From the NCBI RefSeq assembly GCF_014648315.1, contig NZ_BMQW01000002.1, positions 558,001-622,000 of the forward strand: DNA of 64,000 nt. Direction: 5' to 3'. A program made the translations under genes and the position numbers. Below the pieces are notes generated by a model. It was given only the letters and a program-made list of their open reading frames with translations, did no database searches and had not been told where the DNA came from. The stretch's first letter is position 1; each line of letters starts with the position of its first letter. This DNA is from Shewanella ulleungensis (GTDB taxonomy: Bacteria; Pseudomonadota; Gammaproteobacteria; Enterobacterales; Shewanellaceae). Shown here one piece after another: positions 18,328 through 26,012 of the stretch.

Positions 18328-19671
18328 ATGCAAACATTACAACAACTAAACGATGGCCTGCTATTGGGTGCTAAACGAGTCAAAATAGCACAAGGGTTAA
18401 CAGAGTTTCCCGGCAAACTATTTGAGTTAGCAGACACGCTCGAAGTGCTCGATTTAACTGACAACCAGTTAACATCGTTACCTGATAATTTTGCCGATTT
18501 ACATCAGTTAAAAATCTTATTTTTGTCGAATAATCTTTTTGACCACCTGCCTGATGTACTTGGCCAATGCTCTAATTTAGACATGATTGGCTTTAAAGCT
18601 AACCAAATTCGGACCGTATCAGAAGCATCGATTCCCAAACAAACCCGCTGGTTAATTTTAACCGACAATCACATTGAGCAATTGCCAGAAAGTTTAGGCC
18701 AATGTCATCGACTTGAAAAACTAGCGTTAGCAGGTAATCGCCTAACCTCACTGCCGAGCAGTATGGCCAACTGTCATCAGTTAGCCTTAATTCGTTTGTC
18801 TGCCAATCAGCTTAACGAATTACCACAGTGGTTATTTACCTTACCAAAGCTGGCGTGGTTAGCATTTTCAGGCAATCGTTTTAGCCACGTTGAACATTGC
18901 GATAATACCCGTGTTCCAACTATTGAGTTAAGCCAATGTAGCTTAGGAAAATTATTAGGGCAGGGGGCATCAGGGTTAATCTATCAAGCTAGGTTACACA
19001 CCTCGCCTAAGACATCAGCGAGTGCTTTAGCCGCTATCGCCCAAGATGATGTGGCGATAAAGTTATTTAAGGGCATGATCACCAGCGATGGTTATCCTGC
19101 CGATGAATTAGATTGCTGCTTAACCGCAGGTGAGCACCCTAATTTAATTAATGTGTTGGCACAAATTAATCAGCCAGATCAATTAGGTTTAGTGATGCAG
19201 CTTATCCCGCCAAGCTACGCAAATTTGGGGTTGCCACCATCGTTGCAAACCTGTAGCCGAGATACATTTGAAGTGCATACCAGTTTTACTTGGCAGCGTA
19301 TTGTTAAAATAGGTTCTCAAATGGCCGATACGTTGGCTCATTTACATCAAAATGGCATTAGTCATGGCGATATTTATGCACACAACATCATGATAAATCC
19401 ACAAGATAATGTGTTATTTGGTGATTTTGGCGCAGCGTCTAACCTTAATAAATTTACCCCAGAGTACCAGCAGTTAATGCAGGCGATAGAAGTAAGGGCA
19501 TTTGGTTGTTTACTTGACGATATGCTTAATCTCATTGAGCTTAATCCCGTCGATAATACACAAAGCGTTCAAACATTGAGGTTAATCCAACTGGCACAAG
19601 AATGTATGCAAACTAACATCGCTTCCAGACCTAACTTTAAGAGGATTCACCAGCAATTAGCTAGCATGTAA
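18328..19671 (+). CDS. Leucine-rich repeat / Ser-Thr kinase fusion protein
   Basis: 447 residues from ATG 18328; in-frame ATGs further upstream cross the terminator and are rejected. Residues ~34-190 are LRRs ('LEVLDLTDNQLTSLPDNF', 'LEKLALAGNRLTSLPSSM', 'LALIRLSANQLNELPQWL'). Residues ~200-445 are a protein kinase domain: glycine loop GQGASG (211-216), VAIK with Lys245, catalytic loop HGDIYAHN (346-353, HGD in place of HRD) and DFG (366-368). The key residues for phosphotransfer are present, so an active kinase is likely. It has no signal peptide or membrane segment and is probably cytosolic. LRRs usually bind protein partners, so a substrate-recruiting role is inferred. The gene stands alone. 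Confidence 0.88.
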   Translation: MQTLQQLNDGLLLGAKRVKIAQGLTEFPGKLFELADTLEVLDLTDNQLTSLPDNFADLHQLKILFLSNNLFDHLPDVLGQCSNLDMIGFKANQIRTVSEASIPKQTRWLILTDNHIEQLPESLGQCHRLEKLALAGNRLTSLPSSMANCHQLALIRLSANQLNELPQWLFTLPKLAWLAFSGNRFSHVEHCDNTRVPTIELSQCSLGKLLGQGASGLIYQARLHTSPKTSASALAAIAQDDVAIKLFKGMITSDGYPADELDCCLTAGEHPNLINVLAQINQPDQLGLVMQLIPPSYANLGLPPSLQTCSRDTFEVHTSFTWQRIVKIGSQMADTLAHLHQNGISHGDIYAHNIMINPQDNVLFGDFGAASNLNKFTPEYQQLMQAIEVRAFGCLLDDMLNLIELNPVDNTQSVQTLRLIQLAQECMQTNIASRPNFKRIHQQLASM

Positions 19672-19728
19672 TGCACGTTATGGTGTTCTGCTATCGAGCT
19701 GGATTAGCGTAATATCCTTGCTAAATTA

Positions 19729-19785
19729 TAGCCTTTAACGACACACTGAATTATAATCAAATTATCATGTTATCGTTAAAGGCTA
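19729..19785. promoter_or_regulatory. 13-bp inverted repeat covering the leader of the RHH gene
   Basis: TAGCCTTTAACGA (19729-19741) and TCGTTAAAGGCTA (19773-19785) are perfect inverted copies 31 bases apart. The right arm contains AAAGG, the best ribosome binding site for GTG 19792. It could be an autoregulatory operator for the RHH protein or an RNA hairpin that hides the Shine-Dalgarno. Confidence 0.6.
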
Positions 19786-19791
19786 ACCATT

Positions 19792-19983
19792 GTGGAAAAC
19801 AAAACTGCACGTTTTACTGTATTAATGGACCCGCTAAAAAAGCAGGCATTCGAACAATTATGCGCCGCACAAGATCTCACGCCCTCTCAAGTTACTCGTC
19901 AACTTATTCGTGAATACCTTGAAAAACATGACGTTAGCTTTGGCGATAATCAAAGCAGACCTAATCCACAAGTTAAGAGCTAG
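19792..19983 (+). CDS. Ribbon-helix-helix (CopG/Arc-like) DNA-binding protein
   Basis: 63 residues. 'TARFTVLMDPLKKQAFEQLCAAQDLTPSQVTRQLIREYLEKH' fits the RHH fold: a beta strand followed by two helices with 'TPSQVTRQLI' as the second-helix start. Usually a dimeric repressor, often acting on its own promoter or as an antitoxin. No toxin-like gene lies directly beside it. Start is GTG 19792 with AAAGG in the right arm of an inverted repeat. The basic and polar C-tail 'SRPNPQVKS' is unstructured. Cytosolic. The target is unknown. Confidence 0.82.
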   Translation: MENKTARFTVLMDPLKKQAFEQLCAAQDLTPSQVTRQLIREYLEKHDVSFGDNQSRPNPQVKS

Positions 19984-20210
19984 TATGTCATAAAGACGTT
20001 AATGTATTGACGATGGCTTAATGAGTGTGATTGATGACGTCGTGAGCTAATGCTTAGGCTAGTTAATTTGTGATAATAGCATTATAATGTCATTACAATT
20101 TAAGGTGAGGTGGTGATAACGCTATCTCATGCCAATCGATAATGCTTTTCGAACAGTGCGTTGACGCCTTTATCTGGTTCGATTTAAGCTAAAAATAGAG
20201 AGTGAAGTAT

Positions 20211-20555
20211 ATGAGTGATGTCATCCCGCCATGCCCTAAGTGTGAGTCTCCATACGCTTATTCAGACGGTACATTATTAATTTGCCCAGAATGCGCGAAT
20301 GAGTGGAACCCAAATGAAGAAGTGGTTGATCCAGACGCCATCATTTTAAAAGATGCCGTGGGTAATCTATTGGCAGAAGGCGACAAAGTCACCTTAATTA
20401 AAGATCTTAAAGTCAAAGGTTCATCACTTGTGCTTAAAGTCGGCACCAAAGCCGTGATTAACCGCTTTTCAACTGGCGACCACGACATCGATTGTAAAGT
20501 CGACGGTAACGGTCAAATGATGCTGAAATCTCAGTTTGTTAAAAAACAAAGCTAA
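20211..20555 (+). CDS. yjdM: YjdM (PhnA-like) zinc-ribbon protein
   Basis: 114 residues from ATG 20211, three codons inside a possible GTG start; GAGAG lies upstream. Close to E. coli YjdM along its length: a zinc ribbon from 'CPKC' and 'CPEC' near the N-terminus, then '[15 protein letters not shown]'-like core ('[16 protein letters not shown]'), '[11 protein letters not shown]' and the end 'LKSQFVKK'. The old link to alkylphosphonate use is not supported for this family; its function remains unclear. Monocistronic, with a terminator at 20608-20648. Confidence 0.93.
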   Translation: MSDVIPPCPKCESPYAYSDGTLLICPECANEWNPNEEVVDPDAIILKDAVGNLLAEGDKVTLIKDLKVKGSSLVLKVGTKAVINRFSTGDHDIDCKVDGNGQMMLKSQFVKKQS

Positions 20556-20607
20556 TAGCGATTAACTTAATTGTTATAAGCGACCATTAATCAGCTTCAG
20601 GCTTATT

Positions 20608-20648
20608 AAAAAAATCCCCGCAGGCAACAATGCCATCGGGGATTTTTT
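20608..20648 (+). terminator. Terminator of yjdM
   Basis: A-run, TCCCCG (20615-20620), 16-nt loop, CGGGGA (20637-20642), six T. Confidence 0.85.
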
Positions 20649-20650
20649 AT

Positions 20651-20677
20651 GGACGCCAGTTCAAGTCCCGCCGCCTC
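20651..20677 (+). repeat. Partial copy of the ssrA 3' end, inverted relative to ssrA
   Basis: Identical at 25 of 27 bases to the tmRNA 3' end at 23412-23438, but in the opposite orientation; it includes GTTCAAGTCCCGCCGCCTC. The two mismatches fall in the T-stem (CA in place of GG), so it could not fold as a tRNA-like end. It marks the left boundary of the island and looks like an integration-derived att scar. Confidence 0.8.
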
Positions 20678-20749
20678 ATTAAATCAGTGTTCTAAGCAAC
20701 CGTTGATAATTTAAAAAAGCTTGTTAGTTTTTAGCAGATGTAGAGAATT

Positions 20750-20791
20750 GCTAGGTGCTAGGTGCTAGGTGCTAGGTGCTAGGTGCTAGGT
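20750..20791 (+). repeat. Heptanucleotide tandem repeat (GCTAGGT)6
   Basis: Six exact copies of GCTAGGT, then a degenerate seventh (GTCTAGT). Non-coding, inside the left end of the ssrA-side island in the 563-bp gap 20556-21118. Slippage-prone by nature. Confidence 0.95.
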
Positions 20792-20814
20792 GTCTAGTGG
20801 CAACACTCAAATGA

Positions 20815-20893
20815 AATCACTTCTATGACACGCGGTAAACCCATCCCAGGGCGCTCTGCGAAAACATCCATGTTTTCGAAGGTCATAGCCGCG
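20815..20893. repeat. 79-bp hairpin-bearing repeat, left copy
   Basis: Matches the reverse complement of 23168-23246 at 73 of 79 positions. It carries a 20-bp near-palindrome CGAAAACATCCATGTTTTCG (9-bp arms, CC centre). Weaker similarity extends inward for another ~40 bp (TTATCTTCGATT). Such REP-like hairpin repeats recur in Shewanella intergenic regions as far as I recall. Confidence 0.85.
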
Positions 20894-21118
20894 ATTACAT
20901 CCGCCGTTCAGTTATCTTCGATTCAACCGTGTTTATAACTAAGCGATCTAACTCATTTTGGACAAAAATGGGTTAGAAGTTACCTTTTTATTAAAGTTTA
21001 CCCTCAAGCCACTAAATTAAATTTCAACATCAGGGTTACCCAAAGATAGCCTTTTTATTCGTCGATTTTGATCATAAACTCTTAGAATTAAAATGGATGA
21101 AAAGAGAAGGAATTTGAA

Positions 21119-21376
21119 ATGAAGAGCAAAGAGTATCAAAACGGATTTAACTCCGGCTCATATAAAGATAATCCTCATAATATGGGAACTAGTGAAAACA
21201 ATGATTTTGAGCGAGGGGTAACACAAAAGCAGAAACAGGCGTCTAGCTCTACCAGTGCTACCAGTAAATTTAATGCATCGTTTCTTTTATATAACAGTTC
21301 AACTCCACCTGAGAAAAACACTCTTAAGCCCGAAGTCCCTGTGATGCCAAGCTACAGATACGATAAAAATAAATGA
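21119..21376 (+). CDS. Small RMF-like protein of unknown function
   Basis: 85 residues, ATG 21119 behind AGAGAAGG. The N-terminal half 'EYQNGFNSGSYKDNPHNMGTSENNDFERG' keeps the spacing of the ribosome modulation factor motif (Y-x2-G-x3-G ... NP ... D-x2-x-G) found in RMF and in many phage or island RMF-like peptides. The C-terminal half is Ser/Pro-rich and probably disordered. RMF itself binds the 30S platform, but a ribosome role here is only inferred. The gene lies 92 bases upstream of the KAP NTPase gene, within the island. Confidence 0.6.
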   Translation: MKSKEYQNGFNSGSYKDNPHNMGTSENNDFERGVTQKQKQASSSTSATSKFNASFLLYNSSTPPEKNTLKPEVPVMPSYRYDKNK

Positions 21377-21468
21377 CTATAAATATGTTATCCGTGCCTA
21401 ATGTGTAATTTTTTTCGACGGTTTTTTATAGATAAGCTCTTTGAACAATAAAATCAGGTGGTTCTAAA

Positions 21469-22800
21469 GTGAAAATTGTATTACCAGAAATACAAATAAA
21501 TGACGCTACAGGATTTGATCCTGCGGTTGATATTTTTAGACGTAAAGATTTTGGTGAGCGATTAGCCAATTTAATCGAAAATGCAGAGGGTAATTTAGTT
21601 ATTGCCTTAGACGCTGGTTGGGGGCAGGGTAAAAGCACCTTTATAAAAATGTGGCGAGGTCACTTATCGCACCACCGAGATTCAAAAATTCAGTCAGTAT
21701 ATTTTGATGCCTTTGAAAATGACTATCAAAAGGACCCATTTTTAGCATTAGCATCTGAAATGTATCAGTTGATACCTGATGCGGATGCAAGCAATAAGAT
21801 TAAATTTAAGGATAAAGCGATAAAAGCTGGTAAATCCCTTGCCAGAGGAACTTTAAAATTAACAGTAAAGACTGTAACTGCAGGTATAGTGGATGGTAGC
21901 ACTTTTGATGCTGCAGAGAGCGGCATATCTTCTTTAATAGCAGACCAAGTTGATGATCTTGTTAAAGAAAAATTTGAGCATGCACAAAAGGATAAGCTAG
22001 CACTAAAAGCATTTAAAGAACACTTGTCCGAATTTTCAAAGAGTGTGGGGAATGACAAGCCGATTGTTTTTATTATCGATGAGTTAGACAGATGCCGCCC
22101 TGATTTTGCTCTTGAATTACTTGAACAGGTTAAACATCTGTTTTCTGTTGAAGGAATTACCTTTCTACTAGTTACCAATCGAGTGCAATTAGAGCAGTCA
22201 ATTATGGCCAAATATGGTGGAATCGACCCTGTTAACTACCTGCACAAGTTTATTAATGTGTGGTTAACTATGCCAAGATCATCAGAGGTGCATAATGATA
22301 ATGGCTATCAATATTTACGTCATTTAATGCATTCAATGCTAGTGGAGAGCGATCAAAGGACAAACCTTAAAGATTGCGAGAATGTGCTATATGAAATTGT
22401 TCAATACTATCAGCCATCTTTTCGGGAAATCGACAGGATACTTTCTTACTTTGCCATATTAAGCAATATGGCAGGTCAGCAAGGCTATGAAAGTAACTTT
22501 GAATTTATAATGGCTATAGTTTGTTACCTTAAAGCTTGCAAACCTTCAGCACTCAACCCAGTAAATGGTACATTAAGTTATAATCTGATTGCCAGCGCAG
22601 CCAATTTTGCTGATATTGAAAAAACAGAGCGATTTTCTCAATTAGAATACATAACACGGCTTGTAAAATTTGACTTTGGTGATCAGGAATTAAAGGACAA
22701 AATGATAGAGGAAAAGCAAATCAATCAACCTCATTTCATAAGGCAAACTTCAAATCGCCTGATACTCATAAATAAGTGGCTAACAGAAATAACAAATTAA
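21469..22800 (+). CDS. KAP-family P-loop NTPase
   Basis: 443 residues, GTG start at 21469. Walker A 'AGWGQGKST' at 49-57 and Walker B 'IVFIIDELDRCRPDFALELLEQVKHLF' from ~199 (Asp204-Glu205) with the KAP-specific 'DRcrP' extension. A helical insertion ('LARGTLKLTVKTVTAGIVDG...') lies between the two, where membrane-bound KAP proteins carry transmembrane helices; here it is only weakly hydrophobic. KAP NTPases occur in phage exclusion and antiphage contexts (F-plasmid PifA is one) and in eukaryotic membrane proteins. The gene sits alone in a small island beside ssrA, so a defence role is inferred, not shown. The codon use looks more A-rich than its neighbours. Confidence 0.88.
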   Translation: MKIVLPEIQINDATGFDPAVDIFRRKDFGERLANLIENAEGNLVIALDAGWGQGKSTFIKMWRGHLSHHRDSKIQSVYFDAFENDYQKDPFLALASEMYQLIPDADASNKIKFKDKAIKAGKSLARGTLKLTVKTVTAGIVDGSTFDAAESGISSLIADQVDDLVKEKFEHAQKDKLALKAFKEHLSEFSKSVGNDKPIVFIIDELDRCRPDFALELLEQVKHLFSVEGITFLLVTNRVQLEQSIMAKYGGIDPVNYLHKFINVWLTMPRSSEVHNDNGYQYLRHLMHSMLVESDQRTNLKDCENVLYEIVQYYQPSFREIDRILSYFAILSNMAGQQGYESNFEFIMAIVCYLKACKPSALNPVNGTLSYNLIASAANFADIEKTERFSQLEYITRLVKFDFGDQELKDKMIEEKQINQPHFIRQTSNRLILINKWLTEITN

Positions 22801-22840
22801 TATATCCCGAAACCTTTCTAAACCGCCGCCAGAACACTCT

Positions 22841-22882
22841 AAACCGAGACAATGAACCTATGTTCCTTGTCTCGGTTTTTTT
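22841..22882 (+). terminator. Strong terminator after the KAP gene
   Basis: AAACCGAGACAA (22841-22852) pairs with TTGTCTCGGTTT (22867-22878); an inner GAAC/GTTC lengthens the stem after one mismatch. A seven-T tail ends at 22882, directly in front of the ATG of the endolysin remnant. Confidence 0.93.
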
Positions 22883-23128
22883 ATGGATCTTTTTCAGCCA
22901 AACAGTCCTTACAGTCCAGCCTTTATTGTCGCGGATAATTTAGTGTTCAGCAAAGAGGGCGGCTATCACTGCAACCCTAATGACTTAGGCGGTGAAACCC
23001 ATTTTGGCATTAGCGCCATGGCCTGCCCTAAAGAAGATATTGCCAACTTAACCCAAACGCGGGCGCAGTTTTTATACCATCGTGATTATTGGCGCGCCGC
23101 ATGTAATTTCTTTTTTATGCAGAACTAA
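22883..23128 (+). pseudogene. Truncated phage endolysin (GH108-like N-terminus)
   Basis: 81 residues. 'FSKEGGYHCNPNDLGGETHFGISAMACPKEDIANLTQTRAQFLYHRDYW' matches the catalytic N-terminal half of the ZliS/GH108 muramidases (EGGY..Dp.D.GGeTnfGI), with the active-site Glu present. Full proteins have about 170-180 residues. The reading stops at 23128, where the 79-bp repeat region begins, so it appears cut by that insertion. No ribosome binding site precedes ATG 22883, which follows the T-run of a terminator, so expression is doubtful. A phage relic that supports an integration history at ssrA. Confidence 0.75.
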
Positions 23129-23167
23129 GTACCGCTAAATCGAAGATAGTAAAATTACAGGTGCAAG

Positions 23168-23246
23168 CGCGGCTGTGACCTTCGAAAACATGGATGTTTT
23201 CGCAGAGCGCCCATGGATGGGTTTACAGCGTGTCACAGAAGCGATT
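23168..23246. repeat. 79-bp hairpin-bearing repeat, right copy
   Basis: Inverted partner of 20815-20893 (73 of 79 positions equal). Contains the same 20-bp hairpin. It abuts the truncated endolysin on the left and the ssrA terminator region on the right, so the two copies form an inverted pair around the KAP island. Confidence 0.85.
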
Positions 23247-23369
23247 GCACTAAGCCTGCGGCAGGCAATAAGTACAAATAAAGTGTTGGTACCGAATAAA
23301 TTCCTTTGATTGAAATACGCATCCAGCCACAAAAATAAAGCGGATTTAACTGAGCTAGCAGACAAAGAA

Positions 23370-23399
23370 AAAGGGCTTAGCATTGCTGCTAAGCCCTTT
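23370..23399 (-). terminator. Terminator of ssrA
   Basis: A 13-bp stem (23370-23382 with 23387-23399) with T-rich tail on the minus strand, 8 bases beyond the tmRNA 3' end. Confidence 0.9.
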
Positions 23400-23406
23400 C
23401 GGTATT

Positions 23407-23762
23407 TGGTGGAGGCGGCGGGACTTGAACCCGCGTCCAGAAAGCCTACATCCTCGGCGCTACATGTTTAGTCTCTCTTTTATTTAACCAAGCAGTCTCC
23501 GAAAGACAGGATGCTACTTGGTGAGTCCGGTACTGTTTCGCGGTTCACCCCCGGACGGAGTTCCCTCGCTAGCACACTGTAATATGACCATCAGAATCCA
23601 CTGTCCACGTGCGAAACGTGTGGTTGATGGCTAGCTAGCCTAAGCTGCTAGAGAGTAGTTAGAGTCGTTTGCAACTATAACGGTGCGGCTTTTTACGAGG
23701 CCAACCGCCCCTCGACATGCTCCTTGGGTTTCGTGAATCCTGTCGAATCCAGAATCGCCCCC
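23407..23762 (-). ncRNA. ssrA: Transfer-messenger RNA (tmRNA)
   Basis: Minus strand, 356 nt, a normal length. The 3' end reads GGACGCGGGTTCAAGTCC... and ends in encoded CCA. The 5' GGGGGCG pairs with CGCCTCC before ACCA over seven pairs (one G-T), which fixes both ends. The resume codon GCA opens the tag reading GCA-AAC-GAC-TCT-AAC-TAC-TCT-CTA-GCA-GCT-TAG, so the encoded peptide is ANDSNYSLAA (with the tRNA alanine, AANDSNYSLAA), the Shewanella-type tag. It rescues stalled ribosomes with SmpB, whose gene follows at 23908-24396 on the same strand upstream. A 27-bp inverted partial copy of the 3' end lies at 20651-20677. Confidence 0.97.
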
Positions 23763-23907
23763 AATTGAGTTAATCATAACGTGTTGTTGGACGAATACCT
23801 AGTGTCCATTAACAAAATATAATCGTTTGTTCACTATCTGTTCGTTCTAGGCCTATGTTCAATAACAACTTATCAGTTTTAATCGTTTCAACGGCCTACT
23901 ATCGACA

Positions 23908-24396
23908 TTAAGCGTTTTCTTTGTCTTTTTTCATTACGCGCGCTTTTTCTATTTTCCACTCGCGTTCTTTAGTGTCTTCACGTTTGTCGTGATCTTTTTT
24001 ACCTTTACCTAAGCCAATTTCAACTTTTACCCAAGCACCTTTGCGCCAGTACATTGATAGTGGCACTAAGGTATAGCCTTGGCGTTCAATTAAGCCGGCA
24101 AGTTTGTCAATTTCACTGCGCTTTAATAGCAGTTTTTTAGTTCTGATTGGGTCACATATTACATGGGTCGATGCTGTATTCAGTGGTTGAATTGTACAAC
24201 CATGCATAAAGGCTTCGCCTTCTTTAATGTATACATAACAGTCAGATAAGTTAACTTTACCCATGCGGATAGACTTAACTTCCCAGCCCATTAGCTGTAA
24301 TCCCGCTTCTACTTTGTCTTCAATGCGGTATTCAAAGGTCGCGCGTTTGTTACGTGCGATGCTCGCTGAGGCATTTGCTGTTTTTTTCTTTACCAT
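23908..24396 (-). CDS. smpB: SsrA-binding protein SmpB
   Basis: 162 residues. '[40 protein letters not shown]' is the conserved OB-fold start, and the C-terminal basic tail '[25 protein letters not shown]' is the part that enters the ribosomal mRNA channel. Partner of tmRNA in trans-translation, cytosolic. The smpB-ssrA pair is on one strand with 145 bases between them; ssrA follows its own promoter, most likely. Confidence 0.97.
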   Translation of the reverse strand: MVKKKTANASASIARNKRATFEYRIEDKVEAGLQLMGWEVKSIRMGKVNLSDCYVYIKEGEAFMHGCTIQPLNTASTHVICDPIRTKKLLLKRSEIDKLAGLIERQGYTLVPLSMYWRKGAWVKVEIGLGKGKKDHDKREDTKEREWKIEKARVMKKDKENA

Positions 24397-24663
24397 TCTA
24401 TTTACCGTTGTGATTGTCGCTATGGCTCGTTAAGAGAGCGAGCTGACCGTCAGCAGTTAGCCCATTTAATAAACGCTATTATATTAATGCTATAAATTAA
24501 CACCATTGATATAAGAGATATGGGGAAGATTTTTGATATATCAATGATTATACCCAGTTTCTTCGCTATTGTGCTATTTCCCACGCGATTTAACATCAAG
24601 GCGGATGCCTTTTTTGTGTAACGTGATAAAATCCGCATATTATTTTTACTATAGTGATGTCAG

Positions 24664-25098
24664 ATGCCCAAGATTGCCAAAAGTATGCTGGTTAGGTTTA
24701 GTGCTAAAGAGATGTATGATTTAGTGAATGATGTTGAGTCATATCATGCTTTTTTACCCGGCTGTGTCGGAGGGAAGGTGCTAGAGTTTGACGGTAAAAC
24801 CATGGTGGCATCTGTTGATGTGAGTAAGGCCGGGATCAGTAAAACCTTTACGACACGTAACCAGGTTGTTGAGGCGAAAACAATTTCCCTTGAGCTTGAA
24901 AATGGTCCCTTTAAGTATATGCATGGATTATGGAAGTTTACTGAATTAACTGACGAAGCCTGCAAAGTTGAATTTGATTTAGACTTTGAGTTTTCAAACA
25001 TGTTAGTTGATATGGCATTTGGAAAAATTTTTAAAGAGTTAATGTCGTCAATGGTGATGGCATTTACCGAAAGAGCAAAGGTAATTTATCGTGACTAG
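24664..25098 (+). CDS. ratA: RatA-family START-like protein
   Basis: 144 residues. Polyketide-cyclase/START fold: 'AKEMYDLVNDVESYHAFLPGC', 'ASVDVSKAGISKTFTTRN' and 'DLDFEFSNMLVDMAFGKIF'. E. coli RatA (PasT/YfjG) has been described both as a 50S-binding inhibitor of subunit joining and as a stress-survival or ubiquinone-linked factor (its Coq10-like fold). Overlaps ratB by 8 bases. Conserved order smpB / ratA-ratB / bamE of gammaproteobacteria. Cytosolic. Confidence 0.9.
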   Translation: MPKIAKSMLVRFSAKEMYDLVNDVESYHAFLPGCVGGKVLEFDGKTMVASVDVSKAGISKTFTTRNQVVEAKTISLELENGPFKYMHGLWKFTELTDEACKVEFDLDFEFSNMLVDMAFGKIFKELMSSMVMAFTERAKVIYRD

Positions 25099-25426
25099 TG
25101 AAACAGAAAAATTTGCCGTGGACGTCATTTATGCTTTACCAAAACAGCAAAAAATCATCACGATAATGGTTACTCCGGGCACTACATTTATTGAAGCGGT
25201 GGCTCAAAGTAATATGGTGAAGTTTTTTCCTGAAATAAATCTTGATGAAGCAAAACTTGGTACCTTTAGCAGAGCGGCAAAACAAGATGAAGTGCTGGTC
25301 CCTGGGCAACGTGTTGAAATATATCGTCCTTTAATAGCAGATCCTAAAGACGTACGTCGTAAACGTGCTGAGAAAGCTAAAGATGAAGGCCGGATTAATA
25401 AAATTACTGGCGCGAAGGTAAATTAA
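25091..25426 (+). CDS. ratB: RnfH/RatB-family ubiquitin-like protein
   Basis: 111 residues. 'VDVIYALPKQQKIITIMVTPGTTFIEAVAQSNMVKFFPEI' and 'LGTFSRAAKQDEVLVPGQRVEIYRPLIADPKDVRRKRAEKA' are the UPF0125/RnfH hallmarks (beta-grasp fold). PasI/RatB acts in E. coli as the putative partner of RatA. Translationally coupled by the 8-base overlap. A perfect bidirectional terminator follows. Confidence 0.92.
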   Translation: MTSETEKFAVDVIYALPKQQKIITIMVTPGTTFIEAVAQSNMVKFFPEINLDEAKLGTFSRAAKQDEVLVPGQRVEIYRPLIADPKDVRRKRAEKAKDEGRINKITGAKVN

Positions 25427-25455
25427 AAAATAGCTTTCGATTTTATTGCAGGCAT

Positions 25456-25487
25456 AAAAAAGCAGAATCAGTTGATTCTGCTTTTTT
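25456..25487. terminator. Bidirectional terminator between ratB and bamE
   Basis: AAAAAAGCAGAATCA, GT, TGATTCTGCTTTTTT: fifteen mirrored bases either side of a 2-base centre. Confidence 0.95.
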
Positions 25488-25505
25488 GTCGGCGCTGATT
25501 ATGGA

Positions 25506-26012
25506 TTAATCTGGCTCGTTAGCTTTTTCTGGTTGATTGGTCAACGTAGGACGTTCTTCTTCAACGAGTGGTTTTGCATCTGGGCGCACTTCAGGTAATA
25601 ACGGCTGTAAGTCAGCTGCATCGTTTACCGACGGTAAAGTGCTCAATTCAAGTGGCGTATTGAAGTCGCTACTTAAATCGTAATCGCCAGTCACACTAGA
25701 TATTTTATCACCGGTAAAATGAACGATGAGTTCTTTATGAGTGATTTTTGCATTACGGCCACTTTTAAAATGGTAAACGTAATACCAGGTGTCGTCGGCA
25801 AAACTGTCGCGTAAAACCGGACGCCCTAAAATATATTCAGTTTGTTCTTTAGACATGTCTATGCGCAGTTTTTCAACTTGCTGCGTTTCCATGTAGTTAC
25901 CTTGCGGAATATCGGGCTTATAAATTAGCCAATCGAAAACGCTACATCCGCTCATAGATAGTGAAAGCGCTACTGCGCTTACAAGGGTAAGACTTTGTTT
26001 TTTGTTTATCAT
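25506..26012 (-). CDS. bamE: Outer membrane assembly factor BamE
   Basis: 168 residues. Lipoprotein with lipobox MSGC. 'WLIYKPDIPQGNYMETQQVEKLRIDMSKEQTEYILGRPVLRDSFADDTWYYVYHF' is the BamE/SmpA core (YK.di.QGn), and 'VHFTGDKISSVTGDY' ends the fold. The extra C-terminal ~60 residues are acidic and low in complexity, longer than the 113-residue E. coli protein. It stabilises BamA-BamD in the Bam complex that inserts beta-barrels. Its position opposite ratAB is the conserved one. Confidence 0.95.
   Translation of the reverse strand: MINKKQSLTLVSAVALSLSMSGCSVFDWLIYKPDIPQGNYMETQQVEKLRIDMSKEQTEYILGRPVLRDSFADDTWYYVYHFKSGRNAKITHKELIVHFTGDKISSVTGDYDLSSDFNTPLELSTLPSVNDAADLQPLLPEVRPDAKPLVEEERPTLTNQPEKANEPD

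Noticed and set aside
20651..20677. Second tmRNA or a tRNA gene
   Set aside because: Only the T-arm/acceptor part is present, with two mismatches in the T-stem; no 5' half exists near it.
20750..20791. CRISPR-like array
   Set aside because: The 7-bp unit is directly tandem without spacers; no cas genes in the window.
21765..22211. Minus-strand frame of 148 codons in the KAP gene
   Set aside because: Antisense shadow over the Walker B region; no start signal.
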